Source: Hydrogenophaga sp. 2FB (GTDB lineage Bacteria > Pseudomonadota > Gammaproteobacteria > Burkholderiales > Burkholderiaceae_C). From it: a stretch of 64,000 nucleotides of DNA. The notes beneath the pieces are model-generated. The model was given only the letters and a program-made list of their open reading frames with translations. It did not search any database and had not been told where the DNA came from. The DNA lies in NCBI RefSeq assembly GCF_005503365.1, contig NZ_SCML01000017.1, positions 1 to 64,000 on the forward strand, given 5' to 3'. Every line of letters starts with the position of its first letter. Positions within the stretch are counted from its first letter, which is position 1. A program made the translations under genes and the position numbers. Shown here one piece after another: positions 26,501-36,034 of this stretch.

Positions 26501-27319
26501 TTAATTGCCCCCTGTTGGTTTAACAATTTTTTGCACAAATCGAGCTGTGTGTCCGTAAGCCCGATCTTCGTTGCCACAAGAACTCGCACCAAGCCAAGGT
26601 GCTCTCCCGTCCTCGGTACTGCCAAGGAGATGATCAAAGATATATCCTCGCTTTACTCCTAGAATTTCTCCGGTTGTTGTGTCAATAATTTGAAGTACAC
26701 CTCCTGCAATCCAATTTCTTCTTTCTTCTTCCGTTGAAACATCTTGATAGTCAACCGCAAAACGGAATTTGGTATGCGTGCCGTTAATTTGTGTCAACTC
26801 CACATATTCATTTCCAGCCTTGGATTTCTTGATCAAGGCTTCGTATCGAGAGATATTTCCACTTTCTTGTTTTGCATCGACGTATTGATAGTTCTTTTGC
26901 AAGTTGCTTGATGGCGTAGATTTCAAAAATGAAAGAATAAATCCCTCCCCGCCCAAATCATTGCCATATGGATCGTTCATTTCGAATTGATTGGAAGAAT
27001 TTAACCGCCGAGGTCGAATCTTCAACAAAAGTACACCTTCCTCACCTTCGACAGTTCGATAAATATTCTCCCCGGCCGTTTTGCATCGCTCATCAAACAA
27101 CGCCTTGGCCACCGCAAAGCGCTTTCGATATTCATAGCTGCGATAAATCGAAGGTCCAAGAGCGGCAACCGGCACGGCCAGCACCAGTGCCACGCACATG
27201 GCTTTGCCAGCCCCGGTCTTTGGCTTCGAGATCGCCAGCCAGAGCCCGATGGCAATCAAGCCCCAAAAAATCCAACCTATTCCTCGGACCACATCGGCCC
27301 CAATGCCCAATTCAAGCAT
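26501..27319 (-). CDS. Membrane-anchored protein of unknown function beside the lipase remnant
   Basis: A 272-residue protein with two N-terminal membrane segments (GIGWIFWGLIAIGLWLAI and AMCVALVLAVPVAALGP), then a soluble domain rich in polar residues. I do not recognise the family. Codon use is AT-richer than the chromosome around it. The ATG at 27319 has GAGGGTG just upstream. It ends two bases before the lipase remnant, so the two were one operon; a membrane-anchored partner next to a lipase could be an immunity or accessory protein, but this is only context. Confidence 0.7.
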   Translation of the reverse strand: MLELGIGADVVRGIGWIFWGLIAIGLWLAISKPKTGAGKAMCVALVLAVPVAALGPSIYRSYEYRKRFAVAKALFDERCKTAGENIYRTVEGEEGVLLLKIRPRRLNSSNQFEMNDPYGNDLGGEGFILSFLKSTPSSNLQKNYQYVDAKQESGNISRYEALIKKSKAGNEYVELTQINGTHTKFRFAVDYQDVSTEEERRNWIAGGVLQIIDTTTGEILGVKRGYIFDHLLGSTEDGRAPWLGASSCGNEDRAYGHTARFVQKIVKPTGGN

Positions 27320-27604
27320 GTGCACCCTCAATCAAACGAAAAATTTCGAATAGAAAAGCAAGCGTCACGGTACGTGCGAGTCCTGTGAATTCACATCCCA
27401 CCTCAGCACTCACCATAGATGAAAGATGGACCCTCCAATACCGGCTAGGGGTATCGATATCTACCCATTTTGGGGATGTAGCGTGTACTCAAAGCAAGCC
27501 AACCGATCCGCAGCCAAGCGAGCTTCGTCCGCAGGTGACGGCCTTCGCCAGGAAAATGAATGGAGGACTTGTCCGATATTCACTCACGAAAACCACGACC
27601 TTTC

Positions 27605-28045
27605 TCACTCAAGCACAAGAGAATAAGTCTTCGCCTCCGAGCGAATACCAGCATCCTTGTACACAATCAGCGCCGATTTCAGATCTCGTAACGCTTGCAA
27701 TTGAAATTGCGCCATGGATACTGACATTTCAATTTCCAACAACTTTTTCCGTTCCCAACAATGTTTCTTTTTTTCATCTTTTCCGGATTCAAGCGAAAGG
27801 AGTCTTACCTGCATCAAATCTTTCTGCCAATAAAAATCCCAAACCGTAATACCCGTCAGGTCACCTTTTGGATTCTTGGGATCGATTTCTGCATAGAACT
27901 GTCGCAACCAGATATTGGTTTCACGGTCAATGGTCCAGACATCTGACGGATCGGTTGCGTTGGCTCTCTTTGGCCGCTTGTTCAATTCATTGAAGTGGTA
28001 TTTGTTGAAATCTCCGGCGGAGATGTATTCATTGACGAAAGCCAT
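27605..28045 (-). CDS. Hypothetical protein, lower GC
   Basis: A 146-residue soluble protein with no recognised domain (starts MAFVNEYISAGDFNKYHFNEL, ends TYSLVLE). TIDRETNIWLRQFYAE and TVWDFYWQKDLMQVRLLSLESG look like a compact globular domain with many aromatic residues. GGAGAG lies about eight bases before the ATG at 28045. AT-rich codon use and its place between two copies of an intergenic repeat suggest it arrived with the type I secretion locus. An upstream extension of the frame is GC-rich and not used. The 285 bp between it and the next gene hold nothing I recognise. Confidence 0.65.
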   Translation of the reverse strand: MAFVNEYISAGDFNKYHFNELNKRPKRANATDPSDVWTIDRETNIWLRQFYAEIDPKNPKGDLTGITVWDFYWQKDLMQVRLLSLESGKDEKKKHCWERKKLLEIEMSVSMAQFQLQALRDLKSALIVYKDAGIRSEAKTYSLVLE

Positions 28046-28251
28046 GGTGTCTCTCCTCAAGATCCGCTGCGCGCGGCCGCAGCAAGCCCTGCGCGCACCT
28101 TCTGTGCGGGGCGACCATGTCCGCACTGCGGTCGCGAGACGTACACGTGCTGACGAAGCTGTTGAACCATGTTGCTCCCCCTCTCACGGCGGCCTTTGTC
28201 CAAAGCCTGAAGTCCGTAAATATAGTTTTTTTGCCTCAAGAAAATCAACAA

Positions 28252-28456
28252 AACTAATACTTTTTTGCGATTTAAAAATCGAAAAAAGAGTGTTTTGACG
28301 TACTTGTCGCGGGAGCCTGCGGGGAGCAGCTCAAAGGGGAAGGTGAACTTGAACGCGCCCCCTCACCCCAGCCCTCTCCCCAGAGGGGCGAGAGAGCAAG
28401 AAAGACCAGGCGTTCGAGAACCCGAGGGAAGCCGCGTCAGCGGCGCAGGGGCGTGT
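28252..28456. repeat. AT-rich leader followed by right copy of the intergenic repeat
   Basis: Bases 28205-28290 are strongly AT-rich (runs of T and A) and probably hold the promoter for the gene at 27605-28045. Bases 28357-28393 repeat the element seen at 25092-25131 (CCCTCACCCCAGCCCTCTCCCC then a GAGAGAG tail). No gene is seen. Confidence 0.6.
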
Positions 28457-29086
28457 TCACACGATTCCGTTGCGGATCGCGTACACCGTGAGTTCGGCGT
28501 TGTTCGCCAGGTGCAGTTTCTCCAGAACGCGCGCGCGGTACACGCTCACGGTCTTGGGGCTGAGCATGAGTTCTTCGGCAATGTCCGACAGCTTCTTGCC
28601 CGACGCGATCTTCTGCAGCGTCTGCAGCTCGCGTTCGGACAGGCTGGCGTGCAGCTCTTCGCTTTCGGGCGCGTTGAGCGTGTCCACCAGCATCTGCGCC
28701 ACGTCAGCCGTCACGTACTTGCGGCCCTGCATCACGGTGCGGATGGCGGCCACCAGCTCGGCCGGCTCGCCGGCCTTGTTGAGGTAACCCCGCGCGCCCG
28801 CGCGCAGGCAGCGGATGGCGTACTGGTCTTCCGGGTACATCGAGACCACCAGCGTCTTGACGCTGGAGCCCTCTTCCTTCAGCGTGCCCAGCACCTCCAG
28901 GCCGCCGCGCCCCGGCAGGTTGAGGTCGAGCACCAAGACGTCGCACTCGACCTTGCGCATGACATCGCGCAGCTCCGGGTAGCTGCCGGCTTCGCCCACG
29001 ACCTGGATGTCGGTGGCCTCCGAGATGGTGTCGCGGATGCCCCGACGCACCATCGCGTGGTCGTCACACAAAATCACTTTGATCAT
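28457..29086 (-). CDS. NarL/FixJ-type response regulator
   Basis: A 209-residue response regulator. The receiver domain (residues 1-120) has the acidic pocket DDHAMVRRG, phospho-acceptor Asp in VLVLDLNLPGRGG and the late Lys/Ala region GYLNKAGEPAEL. A LuxR-type helix-turn-helix (LSERELQTLQKIASGKKLSDIAEELMLSPKTVSVYRARVL) occupies residues 140-205. It overlaps the upstream histidine-kinase gene by 23 bp, so the two form a two-component pair. Targets are unknown. Confidence 0.94.
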   Translation of the reverse strand: MIKVILCDDHAMVRRGIRDTISEATDIQVVGEAGSYPELRDVMRKVECDVLVLDLNLPGRGGLEVLGTLKEEGSSVKTLVVSMYPEDQYAIRCLRAGARGYLNKAGEPAELVAAIRTVMQGRKYVTADVAQMLVDTLNAPESEELHASLSERELQTLQKIASGKKLSDIAEELMLSPKTVSVYRARVLEKLHLANNAELTVYAIRNGIV

Positions 29087-30212
29087 TCGATTCCTCGCCG
29101 GCCTTCGCCGCGTTGTCCGGGTTGTGTGGTGTGTGCAAGGGCACCGACAGGATCACCGAAGTGCCCTTGGGCGACGAGCTGACGTCGAGCCAGCCGCCCA
29201 CCTTGGCCGCGCGCTCGCGCAGGCCGAGCAGCCCGAACGACTTGGCCTTGCGCAGGGCATGCGCGTCCAGGCCCTTGCCGTTGTCGGTGACTTCCAGCGT
29301 CAGCACGCCTTCGCCGTCGCTCAGGTCGATGTCGACCGCGCTGGCCTCGGCGTGTTTGCTGATGTTGGTCAGGGCTTCCTGCGCGGTGCGGTAGGCCACC
29401 AGTTGCACTTCGCGCGGCACGTCGAGCGTTTCGGACGAGCGCCGCACCACCACGCGCAGGCCGGTGCGCCGCTCGAAACTGGCGGCCAGCCAGAGCACCG
29501 CGGCGACCATGCCCTGGTCGAGGATGGGCGGGCGCAGGTTCATCATGATGCGCTGGCTCGCGTCGAGCGCGTGCTGCAGCATTTCCATGGCGGAGCCCAG
29601 GTGGCTTTGCGCGGAGGCGTCTTCCGTGCGCCGGCCGATCAGGGCCAGGTCGAGCTTGACGGCGGCCAGCGCGCCGCCGATGTCGTCGTGGATCTCGCGC
29701 GCGATGTCGGCGCGCTCCTGCTCGATGCTGGTCTGCAAGTGCTCGGCCAGTTCGGCCAGGCGCCTGCGCGACTCGGCCAGCTCGGCGTCGGCGGCGTCGG
29801 CGGCGCGCCGGGTTTGCGACACCTCGATCGCGCGCTGGATCACGTGCGAGAGGCGGTGCATGCTGTCCTTGAGCAGGTAGTCGCTCACGCCGCGGTGCAT
29901 GGCGTCCACCGCCGCGGCCTCGCCAATGGCACCGGACAGGATGATGAAGGGCACCCGGATGCCCATCTCGCCCACCACGTCCCAGGCGTCCATGCCGGTG
30001 AAGCCGGGCAGGTGGTAGTCGGCCAGCACCACGTCGTAGTGCGCTGTCTGCAACTCGTGGCGGAACTCGTCCACCGTGTCCACCAGCACCACCTCGCTGG
30101 CGAGCTGGCTGCGTTGCAGCGCGAACTTCACCAGCGCGTGGTCCACGCGCGAGTCTTCGAGGTGCAGGATGCGAACAGGGGGTTTGTCCGGGGTCTCAGG
30201 AGGTCCGCTCAT
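29064..30212 (-). CDS. Receiver-HisKA_3 hybrid histidine kinase
   Basis: A 382-residue cytoplasmic sensor kinase. The N-terminal receiver domain has ILHLEDSRVDHALVKFAL and VVLADYHLPGFTG; a coiled-coil linker (about residues 140-165) leads to the H-box ERADIAREIHDDIGGALAAVK, and the ATPase has RTAQEALTNISKHAEAS and VTDNGKGLDAHAL, as in NarX/DegS-type kinases. No membrane helix is present, so input is cytoplasmic or through the receiver domain. The start at 30212 is preferred over 30266. It is divergent from the chemotaxis operon. Confidence 0.9.
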   Translation of the reverse strand: MSGPPETPDKPPVRILHLEDSRVDHALVKFALQRSQLASEVVLVDTVDEFRHELQTAHYDVVLADYHLPGFTGMDAWDVVGEMGIRVPFIILSGAIGEAAAVDAMHRGVSDYLLKDSMHRLSHVIQRAIEVSQTRRAADAADAELAESRRRLAELAEHLQTSIEQERADIAREIHDDIGGALAAVKLDLALIGRRTEDASAQSHLGSAMEMLQHALDASQRIMMNLRPPILDQGMVAAVLWLAASFERRTGLRVVVRRSSETLDVPREVQLVAYRTAQEALTNISKHAEASAVDIDLSDGEGVLTLEVTDNGKGLDAHALRKAKSFGLLGLRERAAKVGGWLDVSSSPKGTSVILSVPLHTPHNPDNAAKAGEESNDQSDFV

Positions 30213-30371
30213 GGTGTGGAAGTGAGGTGGTGGTGGCCACTTTGCGTCCAGGTGCTGGGATGGCAAGCGGGAAATTGGTGCTGAATTCGGCCCGTTATCT
30301 GCCGATACAGCGTCAGGCAGCTGCCGAAAATTGTAATACCCGCTCCTTCAGCGAACCCGCACACGCCCGTC

Positions 30372-30815
30372 ATGGAACAAACAACGATGCAGCAGACTTC
30401 CCCCTCTGTCTCCCTGCCCGTGAATCTGGTGGCCGATCTCCAGGATGCGCTGCTCATGGCGATGACCGATCTTCAGCGCCTGGAAGGTCTGCTGGACCAC
30501 GCCACGAGCAACCTGCTCGAGCGCTTTGGCTCGGCCAACCAGGCATTGAGCCACCTGAGCGCCGAGCGCGCCGACGAGCTGGGCCCGATCCGCCACAACC
30601 TGCACCAGGCCGTGACCGAGCTGCAGTTCCACGACATGGCGACCCAGTTGATCGTGCACACCGGCAAGGTGCTGCAGAGCTGCGCCTGGCGCCTGGCCGA
30701 TCAGGCCATGGAGCCCGAAGACGACGAGCTGCCGCTCGAACTGGACCCGATGCCCGAGCGCCCCAGCCCGGTGACCCAAAGCGAGATGGACGCCGGCTCC
30801 ATCGACCTGTTCTGA
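30372..30815 (+). CDS. CheZ-like chemotaxis-associated protein
   Basis: A 147-residue, largely helical acidic protein heading the chemotaxis operon. LQDALLMAMTDLQRLEGLLDHATSNLLERFG suggests a long amphipathic helix, and the segment TELQFHDMATQLIVHTGKVLQS resembles the central helix of CheZ around its catalytic Gln (LQFQDLTGQ-type). The acidic C-terminus ends in SIDLF, like the CheY-binding tail of CheZ. It is shorter than classical CheZ (about 210 residues). A CheY-P phosphatase role is inferred from this and from its position 59 bp before cheY. Confidence 0.65.
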   Translation: MEQTTMQQTSPSVSLPVNLVADLQDALLMAMTDLQRLEGLLDHATSNLLERFGSANQALSHLSAERADELGPIRHNLHQAVTELQFHDMATQLIVHTGKVLQSCAWRLADQAMEPEDDELPLELDPMPERPSPVTQSEMDAGSIDLF

Positions 30816-30874
30816 GCACAGGCCGATTCAAGCCCCCGACCCACTTGCCGATATCTGAACAAACGGAGTAAGCC

Positions 30875-31237
30875 ATGCGATCGATTCTTGCCGTAGATGA
30901 CTCGGCTTCCATGCGAAAAATGGTGTCATTCACCCTCACGGGGGCGGGCTACCACGTGGTCGAAGCCGTGGACGGGCAGGACGCCTGGGACAAGGCCCAG
31001 AAACACAGCATCGACCTGGTGCTGACCGACCAGAACATGCCCAACCTGGACGGGCTGGGTCTGACGCGCAAGCTGCGCGAGCACCCCAAGTTCAAGACCG
31101 TGCCGATCCTGATCCTGACCACCGAGTCGAGCGATCAGATGAAGCAGCTCGGCCGTGCCGCGGGCGCCACCGGCTGGATGGTCAAGCCGTTCGACCCGAC
31201 GCGCCTGCTCGAGGTCATTCAAAAAGTCATTCGTTGA
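30875..31237 (+). CDS. cheY: Chemotaxis response regulator
   Basis: A 120-residue single-domain receiver. It has the acidic pair in LAVDDSASMRKM, phospho-acceptor Asp in DLVLTDQNMPNLDG, the conserved Thr in ILTTESSD and Lys in MVKPFDPTRL. It is phosphorylated by CheA and binds the flagellar switch. An AACGGAG ribosome-binding site precedes the ATG, and cheA begins 30 bp downstream. Confidence 0.95.
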   Translation: MRSILAVDDSASMRKMVSFTLTGAGYHVVEAVDGQDAWDKAQKHSIDLVLTDQNMPNLDGLGLTRKLREHPKFKTVPILILTTESSDQMKQLGRAAGATGWMVKPFDPTRLLEVIQKVIR

Positions 31238-31267
31238 TGCCGAACGCCAAGCTACCAAGGAAATCCC

Positions 31268-33385
31268 ATGGGTGAAATGATGAACGAAGGCCAGAGCCTG
31301 GGCAACGACATCGACCTGAGCCAGTTCTACCAGATCTTCTTTGAAGAAGCGGGTGAGAACCTCGACCAGATGGAGCAGATGCTGCTCGCGCTCGACCTGG
31401 AGAAGGCCGACGACGAGGAACTCAACGCCATCTTCCGCTGCGCGCATTCGATCAAGGGCGGCGCGGCCACGTTCGGCTTTGCCGATGTGGCCGAACTCAC
31501 GCACCAGATGGAGTCGCTGCTGGACAAGTTGCGCCGCCACGAACTGACGCCGACCTCCGCGATGGTGGACGTGCTGCTGGAATCGTCCGATGCGCTGCGC
31601 GGCCTGCTGGGCGCGCACCAGGGCCGCGGCGGCGAAGCACCGGCCACGGCGGACCTGGTGGCGCGCATCAGCGTGCTGGCCCACGGCGAGGACGCCGAAG
31701 AGGCCGTTCTGGCGCCCGAGCCCGTGCCCGTGATCGTGGTCGCGGCCCCCGCGCCCGCACCGCGCAAGGCCGCCAAGAAGGTCGAACGCGATCTGGAAAT
31801 CCACATCGGCCCGCTGGAGAATCCGGCCCAGGCCGACGGCATTGCCGAGCTGTTCCGCGACATTCCCGGCCTGGGCACCGTCGAGGCCATGGCCTGCGAC
31901 ATGAGCACGCACCGCGTCTGGCGCGCCCGCACCAGCGCGAGCGACGGCGACCTGATGGACCTGTTCACCTTCCACGTCGGCAAGGACGAGATCCGCATCG
32001 TCGACAACAGCGCCGGCGCCGAAGCCAGCGCTGCGCCGGCGGCGACGGAAGAGGAAGAACTCATGGGCACCGGTCACCCGAACCCCACCACCGAAGGCCG
32101 CGACTACGGCTTCTTCGACGGTGCGCCAGGCGTGCCTACCCCCGCCGCGGCGCCCGTGGCCGGCAAAGCCGGAACCGGCAAGACCGACGCGCGCGCACCC
32201 GCTGCCGCGGGCGCCGGCCTGGAATCGAGCACGCTGCGCGTCTCGGTCAGCAAGGTCGACCAGCTCATCAACCTGGTGGGCGAACTCGTGATCACCCAGG
32301 CCATGCTGGCGCAGAAGAGCCGCGAGCTCGACGACGCGAGCAACCAGCCGTTGCTGGCCGGCCTGGCCGACCTCGACCGCAACACCCGCGACCTGCAGGA
32401 AGCGGTGATGTCGATCCGCATGATCCCGATGTCGGTCGTGTTCAACCGCTTCCCGCGCATGCTGCGCGACCTCGCGAGCAAGCTGGGCAAGAAGGTCGAG
32501 CTGGTCACGCAAGGCGAATCGACCGAACTCGACAAGGGCCTGGTGGAGAAGATCACCGACCCGCTGACGCACCTGATCCGCAACAGCTGCGACCACGGCA
32601 TCGAGATGCCCGAAGACCGCCGCGCCAGGGGCAAGTCCGAACACGGCACGATCACGCTCTCGGCCTCGCACGAAGGCGGCTCGATCCTGATCGAGGTGCG
32701 CGACGACGGCAAGGGCCTCTCGCGCGAGAAGCTGTTGAAGAAGGCGCGCGAGAAGGGCATCGACGCACCCGACTCGCTGACCGACACCGAGGTCTGGAAC
32801 CTGATCTTCGCGCCCGGCTTCTCCACCGCCGAGGAAGTGACCGACGTGTCCGGCCGTGGCGTCGGCATGGACGTGGTCAAGAAGAACATCGCCGCGCTCA
32901 ACGGCACGGTGGAGATCGCTTCGGCCGAAGGCGTGGGCATGCGCGTCTCGGTGCGGCTGCCGCTCACGCTGGCCATCATGGACGGCATGTCGGTGCGCGT
33001 CAGCGACGAGGTGTACATCCTGCCGCTGTCCAACGTGATCGAGTCGTTCCAGATCAAGCCCGAGGACATCAACACCATGGCGCAGGACGCGCAGGTGGTG
33101 AAGGTGCGCGACGAGTACATGCCGGTGGTCGAACTGGAGCGCGTGTTCCAGGTGCCACGCTTCGAGCACAGCGACACCAGCCCCATCATGGTGGTGGTGG
33201 AAGCCGAGGGCGCGCGCGTGGCGCTCATGGTCGACGAGTTGCTCGGCCAGCAGCAGGTGGTGATCAAGAACCTGGAGTCGAACTACCGCAAGGTGCCCAA
33301 CGTGTCGGGCGCGACCATCCTGGGCGACGGCAAGGTGGCGCTCATCCTCGACACCTCCGGTCTGGTGCGCCGCACCCGCCACTGA
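31268..33385 (+). CDS. cheA: Chemotaxis histidine kinase
   Basis: A 705-residue CheA. The HPt domain has the phospho-accepting His in FRCAHSIKGGAATFGF (about residue 60); a second regulatory domain covers about residues 175-250; dimerisation helices start near SSTLRVSVSKVDQLINLVGELVITQ; the ATPase has HLIRNSCDHGIE and VRDDGKGLS, with SGRGVGMDVV; and the C-terminal CheW-like P5 domain ends in LVRRTRH. It would be linked to receptors through a CheW encoded elsewhere, since none lies here. Confidence 0.96.
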   Translation: MGEMMNEGQSLGNDIDLSQFYQIFFEEAGENLDQMEQMLLALDLEKADDEELNAIFRCAHSIKGGAATFGFADVAELTHQMESLLDKLRRHELTPTSAMVDVLLESSDALRGLLGAHQGRGGEAPATADLVARISVLAHGEDAEEAVLAPEPVPVIVVAAPAPAPRKAAKKVERDLEIHIGPLENPAQADGIAELFRDIPGLGTVEAMACDMSTHRVWRARTSASDGDLMDLFTFHVGKDEIRIVDNSAGAEASAAPAATEEEELMGTGHPNPTTEGRDYGFFDGAPGVPTPAAAPVAGKAGTGKTDARAPAAAGAGLESSTLRVSVSKVDQLINLVGELVITQAMLAQKSRELDDASNQPLLAGLADLDRNTRDLQEAVMSIRMIPMSVVFNRFPRMLRDLASKLGKKVELVTQGESTELDKGLVEKITDPLTHLIRNSCDHGIEMPEDRRARGKSEHGTITLSASHEGGSILIEVRDDGKGLSREKLLKKAREKGIDAPDSLTDTEVWNLIFAPGFSTAEEVTDVSGRGVGMDVVKKNIAALNGTVEIASAEGVGMRVSVRLPLTLAIMDGMSVRVSDEVYILPLSNVIESFQIKPEDINTMAQDAQVVKVRDEYMPVVELERVFQVPRFEHSDTSPIMVVVEAEGARVALMVDELLGQQQVVIKNLESNYRKVPNVSGATILGDGKVALILDTSGLVRRTRH

Positions 33386-33394
33386 CGCCACCCC

Positions 33395-34285
33395 ATGCTG
33401 CTGCAGACCACCGCCCCCAAGCGCGCGCCACTGCCCTCGGGCCGGGCCAGCGTGCCCGCACCCGATGACGGCCCGTTGACCGAAGGCCGCGAGTTCGTCT
33501 GGTCCGACGCCGACTTCGCGCGCGTCAAGGCGCTGATCTACAAGAAGGCCGGCATCAGCCTGCACGACGGCAAGCACGCCATGGTGTACAGCCGCGTCTC
33601 GCGCCGCCTGCGCGAAACCGGCTATGACAGCTTCAAGACCTACCTCGACTGGCTCGAACAGCACGACGGCGCCGAGTGGCAGGAGTTCATCAACGCGCTC
33701 ACCACCAACCTCACCGCGTTCTTTCGCGAGCAGCACCACTTCGGCATCCTGCACGACCTGCTGGCCGCCAAGCGCGCGCAGCCCTGGCGCATCTGGTGCT
33801 CGGCCGCGTCCACCGGCGAAGAGCCCTACTCCATCGCCATGACGGCCACCGAGGCGCTGGGCCCGTCGGGTTCGTTCGAGATCGTCAACAGCGACATCGA
33901 CACCAAGGTGCTGGCCACCGCGCAGCGCGGCGTCTACAAGGCCGACGGCGTCAAGGGCCTGAGCCCCGAGCGCCTGCAGCGCTTCTTCATGCGTGGCAAG
34001 GGCAGCAACGCCGGCCTGATGCGCGTGAAGCCCGAGCTGCAGAAGCACCTGCAGTTCCAGGCCGTCAACCTGATCGAGAACCTGCCGTTTCGCGAACCCT
34101 TCGACGTGGTGTTCTGCCGCAACGTGATGATCTATTTCGACGCACCCACGCAGCGCGCCGTGCTCGAACGCATCCACCGCGTGATGAAGCCCGGCGGCAT
34201 GCTGTTCGTGGGCCACGCGGAGAACTTCAGCGACGCGCGCCAGCTGTTCGCCCTGCGCGGAAAGACCGTGTATGAACGGATTTGA
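33395..34285 (+). CDS. cheR: Chemotaxis receptor methyltransferase
   Basis: A 296-residue SAM-dependent methyltransferase that methylates chemoreceptor glutamates. The N-terminal helical CheR domain (DADFARVKALIYKKAGISLHDGKHAMVYSRVSRRLR region) is followed by the SAM-binding motif WCSAASTGEEPYSIAM and FDVVFCRNVMIYFD. It overlaps cheD by 14 bp. An N-terminal extension of about 30 residues is low complexity and may not be part of the fold. Confidence 0.95.
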   Translation: MLLQTTAPKRAPLPSGRASVPAPDDGPLTEGREFVWSDADFARVKALIYKKAGISLHDGKHAMVYSRVSRRLRETGYDSFKTYLDWLEQHDGAEWQEFINALTTNLTAFFREQHHFGILHDLLAAKRAQPWRIWCSAASTGEEPYSIAMTATEALGPSGSFEIVNSDIDTKVLATAQRGVYKADGVKGLSPERLQRFFMRGKGSNAGLMRVKPELQKHLQFQAVNLIENLPFREPFDVVFCRNVMIYFDAPTQRAVLERIHRVMKPGGMLFVGHAENFSDARQLFALRGKTVYERI

Positions 34286-34922
34286 CGCCATCGCCACGCG
34301 CGTCCCCGGCTCGCGCGTCGACGCCCTCAAGGCCCGCGCGCCCAAGCCCGGCGAGGCGAGTTTTTTCTACCACGACCACCACTTCAAGCACGACGCGGTA
34401 AAGGTGTTGCCGGGCGAGTACTTCGTGACCACCGACGACCTGGTGGTGATGACCGTGCTCGGTTCGTGCATCGCCGCCTGCATCTGGGACCCGCGCGTGC
34501 GCGTGGGGGGCATGAACCACTTCATGCTGCCCGACGGCGGCAACGACGCGAGCGGGCGCTACGGTTCGTACGCGATGGAATTGCTGATCAACGAAATGAT
34601 CAAGCTCGGCGCTCGGCGCGAAACCCTGCAGGCCAAGGTGTTTGGCGGCGGCCAGGTGATGAGCAGCTTCACCACCATGAACGTGGGCGAGCGCAACACG
34701 CAGTTCGTGCTCGACTACCTGCAGACCGAACGCATCGCCGTGATCTCCAAGGACGTGCTCGACATCCACCCGCGCAAGGTCTGCTACTTCCCGGCCACGG
34801 GCAAAGCCATGGTCAAGCGGCTGGCGCACTCGCACCCCGAAACACTCGAAACACAGGAACGCAAGGGCAGCGCGGCCGTGGTGGCCAAGGCCACCGCCGG
34901 CGGCTCGGTCGACCTGTTCTGA
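34272..34922 (+). CDS. cheD: Chemoreceptor glutamine deamidase
   Basis: A 216-residue CheD. The catalytic Cys and His are visible in [13 protein letters not shown] and GGMNHFMLP, and KVFGGGQV and [14 protein letters not shown] are conserved. CheD deamidates receptor glutamines and in some bacteria is controlled by CheY-P. The first 14 bp lie within cheR. Confidence 0.94.
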   Translation: MNGFDAIATRVPGSRVDALKARAPKPGEASFFYHDHHFKHDAVKVLPGEYFVTTDDLVVMTVLGSCIAACIWDPRVRVGGMNHFMLPDGGNDASGRYGSYAMELLINEMIKLGARRETLQAKVFGGGQVMSSFTTMNVGERNTQFVLDYLQTERIAVISKDVLDIHPRKVCYFPATGKAMVKRLAHSHPETLETQERKGSAAVVAKATAGGSVDLF

Positions 34923-34933
34923 CTGAAACAACC

Positions 34934-36028
34934 ATGGCCAAGATCAAAGTGGTGGTGGTGGACGACTCGGCGCTGGTGCGCAGTCTGCTCACCGAAATCA
35001 TCAACCGCCAGCGCGACATGATCTGTGTCGGCGCGGCCAGCGACCCGCTGGTGGCGCGCGAGATGATCCGCGAACTCAACCCCGACGTGATCACGCTCGA
35101 CGTGGAAATGCCGCGCATGGACGGGCTCGAATTTCTCTCGCGCCTGATGCGCCTGCGCCCGATGCCGGTGGTGATGGTCTCCACCCTCACCGAGCAGGGC
35201 GCCGAGACCACGCTGCGCGCGCTCGAGATGGGCGCTGTCGACTTCGTGGCCAAGCCGCGCATCGGCATCAGCAGCGGCTTGAGCGAACTGGCCGGCGACA
35301 TCGTGGAGAAGATCCGCACCGCCGCCGCCGCGCATGTGAAGCGCATGGCCTCGCCGCCCGCCAGCGCCGCCACGCCGCCGGCCGGCAGCGCGCACCACGA
35401 GCCACCACGCGCCGCGCTGCCCCGCGTGGCGACGGAAAAAATCATCTGCATCGGTTCGTCCACCGGCGGCACCGAGGCCATTCGCGAGGTGCTGATGCCC
35501 ATGCCGGCCGACGCGCCCGCGATCGTCATCACGCAGCACATGCCGCCGGGCTTCACCACCAGTTTTGCCAACCGGCTCGACACGCTGTGCCGCATCCGCG
35601 TGGCCGAAGCGCGCGATGGCCAGCGCATCCTGCCGGGCCATGCCTACATCGCCCCGGGTGGCCGGCACCTGCGCATCGACCGCAGCGGCTCCAACTACGT
35701 GGCCGTGGTGGAAGACACCGAACCGGTCAACCGCCATCGCCCTTCGGTGGAGGTGCTGTTCAAGTCGGCCGCGCGCGTGCTCGGCCCCAACGCGCTGGGC
35801 ATCATGCTCACCGGCATGGGCGCCGATGGCGCTGCCGCCATGCGCGAGATGAAGGACGCGGGCAGCTACAACTACGTGCAGGACGAGGCCAGTTGCGTGG
35901 TGTTCGGCATGCCGCGCATGGCCATCCAGCACGGCGCGGCGCACGAGGTGCTGCCGTTGAACCAGATCGCGAATGCCGTGTTGACGCGCCTGGCGAGCTC
36001 GCCTTCAGGTGTGCGACATCGGATTTGA
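34934..36028 (+). CDS. cheB: Chemotaxis response regulator, protein-glutamate methylesterase
   Basis: A 364-residue CheB. The receiver domain ([15 protein letters not shown], phospho-Asp in [13 protein letters not shown]) is followed by the methylesterase with catalytic Ser in [10 protein letters not shown], His in [10 protein letters not shown] and Asp in [13 protein letters not shown]. It removes receptor methyl groups when phosphorylated by CheA. The ATG at 34934 follows cheD by 11 bp; the long open frame upstream is a shadow of cheD. Confidence 0.96.
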   Translation: MAKIKVVVVDDSALVRSLLTEIINRQRDMICVGAASDPLVAREMIRELNPDVITLDVEMPRMDGLEFLSRLMRLRPMPVVMVSTLTEQGAETTLRALEMGAVDFVAKPRIGISSGLSELAGDIVEKIRTAAAAHVKRMASPPASAATPPAGSAHHEPPRAALPRVATEKIICIGSSTGGTEAIREVLMPMPADAPAIVITQHMPPGFTTSFANRLDTLCRIRVAEARDGQRILPGHAYIAPGGRHLRIDRSGSNYVAVVEDTEPVNRHRPSVEVLFKSAARVLGPNALGIMLTGMGADGAAAMREMKDAGSYNYVQDEASCVVFGMPRMAIQHGAAHEVLPLNQIANAVLTRLASSPSGVRHRI

Positions 36029-36034
36029 TGTCTT

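Noticed and set aside
28057-28251. 64-residue minus-strand frame upstream of the low-GC gene
   Set aside because: It has no ribosome-binding site or family features, and it crosses a GC-rich/AT-rich transition more consistent with a leader region.
30926-34345. 1139-residue open frame on the minus strand
   Set aside because: It is a shadow of cheY, cheA and cheR caused by high GC at third codon positions; it has no domain features.
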